Shown here: in pieces, positions 13,886 to 21,167 of the stretch
Layout of the letters: every line of letters begins with the position of its first letter
Position numbering within the stretch: position 1 is the stretch's first letter
DNA from: an uncultured Spirochaetales bacterium
GTDB lineage: Bacteria > Spirochaetota > Spirochaetia > Sphaerochaetales > Sphaerochaetaceae
DNA length: 27,612 nucleotides
Direction of reading: 5' to 3'
NCBI GenBank assembly: GCA_934271365.1
Contig: CAKQRI010000028.1
Coordinates: forward strand, 1-27,612
The notes under the pieces: model-generated
What the model was told of the DNA's origin: nothing
What the model saw: only the letters and a program-made list of their open reading frames with translations
Database searches by the model: none
Program-made: the position numbers and the translations under genes

Positions 13886-15678
13886 GAAAGATCCCCATCA
13901 TTATCCTGAGTGAACCCCTCACCTTCTTCCACGCTGCCATGAACACTGAAGGCTTCAATAAGAGAATTAAGCATGATCTCAGTCTCTGCCGCATTCTCAC
14001 CAAGGAGTGAGGCTATCTGCTGTACAGTCTCAAGTGATTTCTGGATTACATCCTCAGCTTTCTTCACTACAGTCTCACGACGCACTGTAGGAGATGTTAT
14101 ATCCTCAAACATCGCACCAAGCAGCCGCTTCTTCTCAACAAGGAAGAATGTAACGCGAAGGAACTTATCCCTATAGTGCATCCTATACTGACCAGGATGA
14201 GATAGATAGAACTGATCCTTGAACTTATCTGCAAAAGGAATGAATCTCTCTACAGGAAGTCCTCTCACCATATTGAGTACATTCTGATCTACAAACCCCT
14301 CTTCCATATCACCGAAGAGATCTAAGAATCTTGTATTGCAGTCTGCTATCTTCATATCAGAATCAACAATGACAATTCCATTCGGAATAGTTCTTAAAAG
14401 CACATCAACCTTGCTTTCTGCTTCCTTCCTCATCTTTGTCACGCACATCTCAGCCTCAGCCATCCCACCAAGATATGCTATTGCCATCTCACGGCAGGTC
14501 GAATAGCCACAGCCTCCGCAGTTGAGCTCATCTGCCTTAGTAAGCTTTCCAAGCTCAATCAGTGTCCGCTTTATCGTCTCTTCACTGAAGTCCTTCTTAA
14601 ATCCATCTTCACGAGCAGGTCCACCGCTCTGGATAATCCCATAGCCACGTCTCAGAACTTCTTCAGAGAAGTCCTTATCCCCTCTGAATGTCTCTTCTTC
14701 GTTCACACGATTCAGAGTATAGTCCGCTACATCCCTTTTCCTTAATGCCACAGAACCATTCCTATCTGTGCCTGGACCATTTATGCATCCACCATCACAG
14801 CCGAGCATCTCAATAAAGATATCATCACAGGATGATGGCGATGAGAGTGTTCCAATAATCTGGTCCATACCCGAAATAGCAACAGCATGGGAGTCAGCAT
14901 CAATGCCTCGCCAGACCTCTGAACTCTTAATCTGTCCAGCCTCTATTGGATATATCGTCGAAACACCTGCCTTTGAAGGCATGAATCTGACTTCAGGATC
15001 TGCTTTTATATCAGAAAGGACCAAGCCGTCCCTCTCCATCCACATATCCACTTCCTTAAAAGAAAGCGCAAAATCAGGATAGCCTGGGGTAGTCTCAGCC
15101 TCAATCTTCTTAGCAATGCATGGTCCGATGAAAACTACGATTATATCTTCACCATATAGATGTCTCAGATACGCACTATGGACCTGAAGCGGAGACGGAA
15201 TAGGAGATAACCGCTTCACCTTCTCAGGATAGTATTTCTTGACAAGCTCAACAACAGAAGGACATGCAGTACTGATCCATGGAACTATCCCATCATGCTT
15301 AGAAGCATATATATCTGTGGCTTCAGAGACAATCGCAGCTCCGATTGCTGTCTCGCTTATCAGAGAGAAGCCTAGTGTCTTAAGTGCGGTAAGATACTCT
15401 GCTTCATAACCTTTATATTCAGATGCAAAGGATGGAGCTAAAGAACAGACAACCTTACGCCCGGATGATTCAATTGCAAGTTTTACTCTATCGACATCAT
15501 CTCGGACTTTTTTAGCATTGTTCGGACATATATGAACGCACTTACCACAGAATATGCAGCGTTCTTTCAGAATCATGGCATTGCCATCCTTTATCTGGAT
15601 AGCTTTTACAGGACAGGATCTTACGCATTTATAACAATCTCTGCAGCTGGTTGTCTCGGTATAGATAGGATAAAGCAT
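13882..15678 (-). CDS. hydS: Sensory [FeFe] hydrogenase with PAS domain (HydS, group C-like)
   Basis: A 598-residue putative H2 or redox sensor. The N-terminus has two [4Fe-4S] motifs (CRDCYKCVRSCP and CIFCGKCVHICP). The H-cluster domain has motifs STACPSVV, FIGPCIAKK and GCDGGCINGPG. In the first, the proton-transfer cysteine of catalytic enzymes (TSCCP) is alanine, as is usual in sensory group C. A further Fe-S motif, NCGGCGYSTC, is near residue 385. A PAS domain (about 423-526, beginning TIPNGIVIVDSDMKI) follows, then an acidic tail. There is no kinase domain, so output must pass through the SpoIIE phosphatase, whose start overlaps its stop. It starts one base inside the preceding [2Fe-2S] gene. 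It probably reports the H2 or redox state rather than making H2. Confidence 0.88.
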   Translation of the reverse strand: MLYPIYTETTSCRDCYKCVRSCPVKAIQIKDGNAMILKERCIFCGKCVHICPNNAKKVRDDVDRVKLAIESSGRKVVCSLAPSFASEYKGYEAEYLTALKTLGFSLISETAIGAAIVSEATDIYASKHDGIVPWISTACPSVVELVKKYYPEKVKRLSPIPSPLQVHSAYLRHLYGEDIIVVFIGPCIAKKIEAETTPGYPDFALSFKEVDMWMERDGLVLSDIKADPEVRFMPSKAGVSTIYPIEAGQIKSSEVWRGIDADSHAVAISGMDQIIGTLSSPSSCDDIFIEMLGCDGGCINGPGTDRNGSVALRKRDVADYTLNRVNEEETFRGDKDFSEEVLRRGYGIIQSGGPAREDGFKKDFSEETIKRTLIELGKLTKADELNCGGCGYSTCREMAIAYLGGMAEAEMCVTKMRKEAESKVDVLLRTIPNGIVIVDSDMKIADCNTRFLDLFGDMEEGFVDQNVLNMVRGLPVERFIPFADKFKDQFYLSHPGQYRMHYRDKFLRVTFFLVEKKRLLGAMFEDITSPTVRRETVVKKAEDVIQKSLETVQQIASLLGENAAETEIMLNSLIEAFSVHGSVEEGEGFTQDNDGDLS

Positions 15679-15932
15679 TATTTCTCAAGTTCCTTCTCAA
15701 GCAGATCTATTACACAATCAGAGGAAACAGCGCTATACTCAACACCATTGATCATAACGTGAGGGCCATTGTTGCACTTTCCTAGACATAGATGTCCAAC
15801 AAGCTCAACCCTATCTCCAAGATTGTTCTCTTCTATATAATTCTCCAGATCCGCCAAAGCAAGGCTATTGCCTCGTGCAAAGCAGCTTGACCCCATGCAG
15901 AGCTCAACTGTCACCTTTCTATCCGATGCCAT
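15678..15932 (-). CDS. Thioredoxin-like [2Fe-2S] ferredoxin, first gene of the hydrogenase operon
   Basis: An 84-residue paralogue of the carrier at 12419-12679. Ligands are Cys12 and Cys17 (CMGSSC) and Cys49 and Cys53 (CLGKC). I place the start at 15932 (MASDRKV), because AGAAGGA lies seven bases upstream and the family homology begins there. A longer frame to 15977 would run into the promoter. It overlaps hydS by one base, so it probably delivers or accepts electrons for the sensor hydrogenase. Two such carriers, each directly upstream of one H-cluster protein, suggest two separate electron paths. Confidence 0.88.
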   Translation of the reverse strand: MASDRKVTVELCMGSSCFARGNSLALADLENYIEENNLGDRVELVGHLCLGKCNNGPHVMINGVEYSAVSSDCVIDLLEKELEK

Positions 15933-15942
15933 ATTCATTCCT

Positions 15943-15984
15943 TCTGTTAGGAAACAGACTAGCCCAACTATTTTCATAAGTCAA
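15943..15984 (-). promoter_or_regulatory. Candidate promoter and operator of the hydrogenase operon
   Basis: On the minus strand TTGACT (15979-15984) is followed after 17 nt by TAGTCT (15956-15961), a weak -10. The perfect inverted repeat TCTGTT-N4-AACAGA (15943-15958) covers the expected start site and overlaps the -10. Its half-site spacing differs from the classical Rex box, so the regulator is not identified. Confidence 0.4.
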
Positions 15985-16028
15985 TAAAACTCTGCATTAT
16001 CAGAAGATAATATGATTTTAGATAATAA

Positions 16029-16062
16029 AAAACGCACTTTATATTTTCTACAAGTGCGTTTT
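16029..16062 (-). terminator. Strong terminator after rex, probably bidirectional
   Basis: AAAACGCACTT (16029-16039) pairs with AAGTGCGTTTT (16052-16062) around a 12-nt loop. On the minus strand it is followed by a six-T run, ending the yajC-secDF-ispH-rex transcript before the hydrogenase promoter. Confidence 0.9.
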
Positions 16063-16099
16063 ATGTGAAAAGAAGAATATTATTATTCGATTTTCAATT

Positions 16100-16771
16100 C
16101 TAAATCTCAGAATCGCTATCTAAATCAACAGATGCCCCAAATTGCTTTCTAAGCTTTACGGATAGAACAGCAAATGAAGTCGCAAGATCTGTTCTCTGCA
16201 TAACCACATCATCTGGCAGCTTCAGATCCTTAGGTGCAAAATTCCAGATTCCACGGATTCCGCATTTAACCAGAAGGTCTGCTACTGCCTGTGCAGATGC
16301 GGCTGGCACAGTTATTACTCCAATAGAAATCCTATTTGCTTTAATGTACTGATTAATCTGGTCGATTGGCTGAATAGTAAGGCTTCCGACTTTGGTTCCA
16401 ATCTTTGATGGATCCTTATCAAATGCAGCGACAATCCTGAGTCCATAGGCTTCAAATCCTTCATACTGGGCAATTGCCTTACCGAGGTTTCCAGCTCCAA
16501 CTATAAGCGCATCTGCTGTATTATCCCATCCTAGAACATGCGTGATTGATGCAATGAGGTCCTCAATATCAAAACCAACCTTAGGCTTTCCCTCTATCCC
16601 AGTACAGGAGATATCCTTCCTGACCTGTATAGGCTTAAGCCCAAGCTCATCAGCCAGGACTGTTGCACTTATATTCTTCATGCCTGCTCTCTGATTCTGC
16701 TTCAGAATCCTAAGATATGATGGAAAGCGCTTAACTGTAGGAATAGGTATTCCCCTTACGATATTATCCAT
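16100..16771 (-). CDS. rex: Redox-sensing transcriptional repressor Rex
   Basis: A 223-residue DNA-binding repressor that senses the NADH/NAD+ ratio. Residues 1-80 form the winged helix, with the family block ADELGLKPIQVRKDIS in the recognition region. A Rossmann fold follows, with the dinucleotide motif GAGNLG at 92-97 and AAFDKDPSKIG after it. The C-terminus has NFAPKDL and the domain-swap helix region. Length is typical. Its ATG lies 8 bp inside the end of ispH with GGAGC ahead, so it is translationally coupled. It is the last gene before a strong terminator. The hydrogenase operon immediately downstream is a natural Rex target, but the classical TTGTTAA-N4-TTAACAA site is not seen there. 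Confidence 0.95.
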   Translation of the reverse strand: MDNIVRGIPIPTVKRFPSYLRILKQNQRAGMKNISATVLADELGLKPIQVRKDISCTGIEGKPKVGFDIEDLIASITHVLGWDNTADALIVGAGNLGKAIAQYEGFEAYGLRIVAAFDKDPSKIGTKVGSLTIQPIDQINQYIKANRISIGVITVPAASAQAVADLLVKCGIRGIWNFAPKDLKLPDDVVMQRTDLATSFAVLSVKLRKQFGASVDLDSDSEI

Positions 16772-17606
16772 TATGGCTCCTTAAGATGTCTATCACCTTA
16801 TTATATATCACAGAAGGTGTTGATGCGCCTGCTGTTACTCCTATTCTACTATATAAAAAAACTTCAGGAGGTAAATTCTCTGCCTTTTCAACAGCAAATA
16901 CGCGACAACCTTCAGCTCCTGCAATCATAGCAAGCTCCTTTGTATTTGCACTCATGCTATCACCAACCACAACAAAAGCATCTACCTTCTGCCTAAGCTT
17001 TATAACAGAGAGACGCCTCATTCTGGAAGCAGCGCATACTGAATTCAAAAATCTTATCTTAAACCCTTGTTCCTTAATCCTAGATACAATCCTCTCATAT
17101 TCAGAGTCTGAGAATGTTGTCTGGAAGACTGCATTATACTGAGTATTCCTATCAATGGAAGAGAGCTCCTCTGCTGTAGCAATGACAATAGCCTCTCTTT
17201 TTGCAGCTCCAGCAAGAGAAATGACTTCAGCATGCTCTTTATAGCCAATGATGATCATGTCCTTATCTGAATCTCTTACAAGCGCCTGGTTCTTGAGAAC
17301 AACAGGGCATGTTGCATCAATGATTCTGAATCCAGATGAAGAGAAGCAAAGCCTCATTTCATCTGAGATTCCATGAGCTCTGATAACAATCACACCAGGT
17401 CTATCTGTATCCTCAGGAGACAATATGCTCTTTATCCCATAGTGAGCTAAAGATGCCATAACTTCCTTGTTGTGCACGATATCACCATATACATAACATG
17501 GAAGGCCCAAAGATGCAGAGAGCTCTGCTCCCTCTTTCAAAGTAGCAATAGCTCTCTCAACTCCAGAGCAGAAGCCCAGATTATCTGCGACAATGACCTC
17601 AGACAA
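16764..17606 (-). CDS. ispH: 4-hydroxy-3-methylbut-2-enyl diphosphate reductase (IspH/LytB)
   Basis: A 280-residue [4Fe-4S] enzyme performing the last step of the MEP isoprenoid pathway and making IPP and DMAPP. Cluster ligands are Cys13 (GFCSGV), Cys100 (DATCPVV) and Cys191 (SVCAAS). Substrate-binding histidines are seen in VHNKE (His45), RAHG (His78) and KEHAE (His125). ANTKEL and GASTP near the end are also diagnostic. The start is a TTG (17604-17606), 8 bp inside secF, with GAGGA upstream. No alternative start gives the conserved N-terminus, so TTG is likely. The gene sits between secF and rex in one operon. Confidence 0.95.
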   Translation of the reverse strand: MSEVIVADNLGFCSGVERAIATLKEGAELSASLGLPCYVYGDIVHNKEVMASLAHYGIKSILSPEDTDRPGVIVIRAHGISDEMRLCFSSSGFRIIDATCPVVLKNQALVRDSDKDMIIIGYKEHAEVISLAGAAKREAIVIATAEELSSIDRNTQYNAVFQTTFSDSEYERIVSRIKEQGFKIRFLNSVCAASRMRRLSVIKLRQKVDAFVVVGDSMSANTKELAMIAGAEGCRVFAVEKAENLPPEVFLYSRIGVTAGASTPSVIYNKVIDILRSHNG

Positions 17607-18816
17607 GCGAATAATCCTCAGCCTTCTTCTTTTTCTCTACATTTATAGGACTGACTCTATTCAGGATGGAAAGCAGTCCCGGTGCAATGAAATTAGAAGA
17701 GTAAGCACCGACAAGGATACCCCATGTCAGGTTTATAGCAAACAGCTTTATATCGCCAGATGCAAATATAGCAAGCGGAACAATGGCAAAGAGAGTCGTA
17801 AGACTTGTTATTATCGTTCTCGAGAATGACTGTCTTGTTGAGAGGTTGATAAGGCTCTCTACACTCTCCTTCTTATAGTCTCTGATATTCTCTCTCACTC
17901 TATCGTATATTACGATTGTGTTATTAAGTGAATAGCCGATAATCGTAAGAATCGCAGCAATAGTAGTTGAAGATACCTCTAGACGAAAGATGACAATCAG
18001 AGCGAGCATCATCAGCACATCATGGAACAGAGCAGCAATTGAGGATATAGCATAAGAGAGGCGGAAGCGCAGAGAGATATAAACAAGGATCAATACGATT
18101 GCAATAAGAATTGCATATATAGATGATTTCAGGAGAGAAGCAGAGAACTTCGGACCAACGAAATCTGACTGCATGACAACAACATTATCCTCTCCGAATG
18201 CACTATAAAGCGCATTGTTGACTCTAGCCTCTACGCTATCCTGGCTCTCTCCATCCTCAACATTGACTCTGACCTGGAAATATCCAGCATCAGCATCTCC
18301 TAGAGTCTGGATATTAGCATTTCCTAAAGATGAAAGCGCACTTCTTATATCCTCGATATAAACATCTCTTGTAGGCGTTGCAAAATTAAGATTTGTCCAA
18401 GAGGATGAGAGTGAAGCTGGAAAACCGAATCCTGATACCAGTTCCTCCGTGAGAAGGGATGAATCAAAGACTTCAGTCTCAAGCCCATCTCTTTCCATTG
18501 CGGATGCAAGATCTCCAACTGTCTTATAAGAACCAGAATCATAGCTATAGCTTCTGACTCCCGATGAATTCCTCAGCTGCAGTGTGAGTGTGTTGGAAGC
18601 AACAGCAAGAGTTGCGCTGTCTGAGCCATTATAGCGGACTTTCATTCCAAGAGGGGCTATCTGCACACGCTCTGAATATCCAGAGCCGAAATCAATTCCG
18701 GTATTGAAGCCACCAAAGACAAAGAAGAATACAATGCCCACCAAGATGAAGGCCAAAGAAACACCGAAAGCAACATATTTATATTTTAGAACCTCAAATG
18801 GCTTTTTATCTTTCAT
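17599..18816 (-). CDS. secF: Protein translocase subunit SecF
   Basis: A 405-residue inner-membrane subunit of the SecDF-YajC complex, which uses the proton gradient to pull exported proteins across the membrane. There is one N-terminal transmembrane helix (about residues 13-35), a large periplasmic domain (about 36-225), then five helices. The family motif GYSLNNTIVIYDRVREN lies in the central membrane region. The periplasmic domain is longer than in E. coli SecF (323 residues). I chose the ATG at 18816 (MKDKKPF) because GGAGG lies four bases upstream and it begins the conserved part. A longer frame from 18861 would lie deep inside secD. It overlaps secD by 11 bp. Confidence 0.95.
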   Translation of the reverse strand: MKDKKPFEVLKYKYVAFGVSLAFILVGIVFFFVFGGFNTGIDFGSGYSERVQIAPLGMKVRYNGSDSATLAVASNTLTLQLRNSSGVRSYSYDSGSYKTVGDLASAMERDGLETEVFDSSLLTEELVSGFGFPASLSSSWTNLNFATPTRDVYIEDIRSALSSLGNANIQTLGDADAGYFQVRVNVEDGESQDSVEARVNNALYSAFGEDNVVVMQSDFVGPKFSASLLKSSIYAILIAIVLILVYISLRFRLSYAISSIAALFHDVLMMLALIVIFRLEVSSTTIAAILTIIGYSLNNTIVIYDRVRENIRDYKKESVESLINLSTRQSFSRTIITSLTTLFAIVPLAIFASGDIKLFAINLTWGILVGAYSSNFIAPGLLSILNRVSPINVEKKKKAEDYSLV

Positions 18817-20539
18817 TTTTCCTCCAGGAAAGCTTAACGCTGCCTTTATCCTCTCCGACAAACAGATCGAAAATCAGATGTGATACAAAGAGCGCGGTGA
18901 AGAGAGAGCATGCAACACCTATTGCAAGCGTATTAGCAAAGCCCTTAACAGAGCTTGAACCGAAAATCGAGAGTACAACAGCTGCAATTATAGTAGTCAC
19001 GTTCGAATCCATAATTGTCCAGAATGCCTTTCCAAAACCGAGCTTGACCGCATCATACGCAGAAAGGCCTTCTCTCATCTCCTCTTTCATTCTCTCATAG
19101 ATGATTACATTGGCATCAATTGCCATTCCCAGCGTCAGCACAAGACCTGCAATAGATGCAAGAGTAAGAGTGAAATTCATTGCAGAAAGGACCGCAATCA
19201 TCATATAGAAATTCATGAGAAGCGCAAAATCCGCAATGAAGCCAGCTGGTCCATAGTAAATAACCATGAATATGATAACCAGAACTATACCGATGATTAT
19301 AGCCTTAAGAGCAACTGAGACGGCATCATCTCCAAGTGTTGCTCCTACAGCCTGCTGTGATAGCACTTTAAGATCAATCGGAAGAGATGCTGTTTTAAGC
19401 ACAATAGCAAGGGAATTTGCTTCAGCTTCTGTAAATCCGCCTGTAAGCTGGACGCTATCCTGAATTGCGCTATTGATTGTAGCAACGCTCTTGACCTTAC
19501 CATCCATGACAACCGCCAGTTGAGATCCGATATTCTTGCTTGTCAGCTGATAGAACATCTTTCCGCCTTCGCTATCGAGATGGAAATTGATCACAGGCCG
19601 CCTGCTCTGGCTATCCCTGCTTACTTCAGCACTATCAAGATGGATGCCATCAAGGCCTATCTCATCATTTATCACAACAAGGCTATCAAGAGTCTCAATG
19701 CCATATTCATCTTCTGTATAATATCCTGCAAGAGTCTTGCCTTCTGGAATATAATCAGGCTGGATCATTGCACCATCATCGTTGAATATAGAGCTAGGAT
19801 TTCTTTTATATGCAGCATTGGCTTCATTAGTAAGAGCGCTATCAACAAGCTGAAATGTAAGAGAACCGCTTCCTCTCAGGAAAGAATTGACTCTCTCAGG
19901 ATCTGCCTCCCCTGGAATCTCGATGAGGATCTGATCACTGCCCTGGAGCCTTATATCAGGCTCGGATACCCCAAACTGATCAATTCTGGATGTAAGAATC
20001 TCTATATCCTCAGATAGAAGCCTTGTAAGCTCTGCAGAAGATGGAGCTGTTCCATTCTTCTCAGCATATCCAACAACATCAGCTTCAAGAAGCACTGACA
20101 TTCCTCCTCTGAGATCAAGTCCAAGCTGAAGAACCCTTGATGAAAGGTTCTTAACGCTCATCAGCTGGTCTCTATAGACAGATTCTGCTGCTTCAAAGCA
20201 GGCACTCTCGCTATCGAATGATGTAAGAAGAGATCTTACTGTCCATGATTTAGGATTGGATTTGCCATTCTTCTTCAGAGAGGCCTTGGCAGACGGAATC
20301 AATGCCTTATATTTCTCAGGCAATTCAGAATCAGGAGATGATGCGAAGAGCGCTTTCAGCTCTCTGACATCCCTAGATGCCTGTCCTCTTGAATACTCTC
20401 TGATCTGCAGATTAGTGCCTGCAGCAAGCTCCTTAAGTCCAGAATCAACAAAGCAGTACCACTTAATCGTAGGATAAAGCAGCATTGCTCCCACTACTAT
20501 AACAAGCAAGACCAGTGAAATGCGTCCTGTTTTTTTCAA
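18806..20539 (-). CDS. secD: Protein translocase subunit SecD
   Basis: A 577-residue partner of SecF in the export motor. An N-terminal transmembrane helix (about residues 7-28) is followed by a large periplasmic region with the P1 pattern LTSRIDQFGVSEPDIRLQG, and then the head subdomain. The six-helix RND-like membrane domain has GMAIDANVIIYERMKEE, which carries the conserved aspartate needed for proton coupling. The start codon is TTG (20537-20539) with a strong GGAGG six bases upstream. The next gene, secF, overlaps by 11 bp. Confidence 0.96.
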   Translation of the reverse strand: MKKTGRISLVLLVIVVGAMLLYPTIKWYCFVDSGLKELAAGTNLQIREYSRGQASRDVRELKALFASSPDSELPEKYKALIPSAKASLKKNGKSNPKSWTVRSLLTSFDSESACFEAAESVYRDQLMSVKNLSSRVLQLGLDLRGGMSVLLEADVVGYAEKNGTAPSSAELTRLLSEDIEILTSRIDQFGVSEPDIRLQGSDQILIEIPGEADPERVNSFLRGSGSLTFQLVDSALTNEANAAYKRNPSSIFNDDGAMIQPDYIPEGKTLAGYYTEDEYGIETLDSLVVINDEIGLDGIHLDSAEVSRDSQSRRPVINFHLDSEGGKMFYQLTSKNIGSQLAVVMDGKVKSVATINSAIQDSVQLTGGFTEAEANSLAIVLKTASLPIDLKVLSQQAVGATLGDDAVSVALKAIIIGIVLVIIFMVIYYGPAGFIADFALLMNFYMMIAVLSAMNFTLTLASIAGLVLTLGMAIDANVIIYERMKEEMREGLSAYDAVKLGFGKAFWTIMDSNVTTIIAAVVLSIFGSSSVKGFANTLAIGVACSLFTALFVSHLIFDLFVGEDKGSVKLSWRKNER

Positions 20540-20555
20540 AGCAAACCTCCTATCA

Positions 20556-20584
20556 GGAAAAAATGGGCAAGATTTCTCCTGCCC
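20556..20584 (-). terminator. Weak terminator-like hairpin between yajC and secD
   Basis: GGGCA/TGCCC (20580-20584 with 20565-20569) is followed on the minus strand by A and six T. The stem is only 5 bp, so partial termination that reduces secDF relative to yajC is more likely than full termination. Confidence 0.35.
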
Positions 20585-20619
20585 TTTTCAAAGCTTAAAA
20601 GCACAGCACTGTGCCTAAC

Positions 20620-21030
20620 TTATTTTGTCTCTTCGGTCTTTGGCTCTTCTTCAGCCTTTGCTTCCTCTGCCTTTGGAGCCTCTTCTGCCTTTTCCTTCTT
20701 AGGTGCGCTCTTAGCTGCATCCTTATTTGTAACTGTAGAGATTGCATTCTTAGAGAATTCAATTCTTGCACTGTCATCAACCTTAATAACAACAGTTGTA
20801 TCCTTTACTGTGACTACAGTGCCATGGATGCCTCCGATTGTGACAACCTTATCGCCCTTCTTGAGAGAATCAAGCATTGCCTTTGCTTCTTTGTCTCTCT
20901 TTCTCTGTGGTCTGATCATCAGGAAATAGAAGATAAGAATAATCAATACGAATGTCACAAGAGTTGTAACCATAGAACCAGAAGTAGAAGCAGATGAATC
21001 TGCTGCCATTAAAGCAAGTAATGCGTTCAT
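20620..21030 (-). CDS. yajC: Preprotein translocase subunit YajC with acidic tail
   Basis: A 136-residue single-pass membrane protein, accessory to SecDF. A hydrophobic helix (about residues 22-40, VTFVLIILIFYFLM) is followed by the hallmark IRPQRKRDKEAKAMLDSL and then GDKVVTIGGIHGTVV, which form the conserved YajC core. The last 35 residues are a low-complexity Ala/Glu/Lys tail not found in E. coli YajC (110 residues). The tail's repetitive codons could allow length variation between strains. It is the first gene of the operon, with ACGAGG ahead of its ATG and 80 bp before secD. Confidence 0.93.
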   Translation of the reverse strand: MNALLALMAADSSASTSGSMVTTLVTFVLIILIFYFLMIRPQRKRDKEAKAMLDSLKKGDKVVTIGGIHGTVVTVKDTTVVIKVDDSARIEFSKNAISTVTNKDAAKSAPKKEKAEEAPKAEEAKAEEEPKTEETK

Positions 21031-21077
21031 TTCATACCTCGTTTTTTGTCGATACTAAAAAAACTACCATCTATCGC

Positions 21078-21106
21078 ATTATAGGTCAAGAATATAGCAG
21101 TTTTAA
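21078..21106 (-). promoter_or_regulatory. Promoter of the yajC-secD-secF-ispH-rex operon
   Basis: On the minus strand a perfect TATAAT (21078-21083) lies 17 nt after TTAAAA (21101-21106). Transcription would start near 21071, about 40 nt before the yajC ATG. It lies just after the groEL terminator. Confidence 0.6.
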
Positions 21107-21111
21107 GATAA

Positions 21112-21144
21112 GAAATCCCCACTCTGTAAAGAAGTGAGGATTTC
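21112..21144 (-). terminator. Terminator after groEL
   Basis: GAAATCC-CACT pairs with AGTG-GGATTTC across an 11-nt loop, with one bulged base, and is followed on the minus strand by TTATCTT. It lies about 25 bp after the groEL stop. Confidence 0.7.
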
Positions 21145-21167
21145 ATAAAACTTATTTTAAGCTGTTA

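Noticed and set aside
15943..15958. Rex operator in the hydrogenase promoter
   Set aside because: The dyad has 4 nt between TGTT and AACA where the classical Rex box has 8, so I list it only as an unassigned operator candidate.
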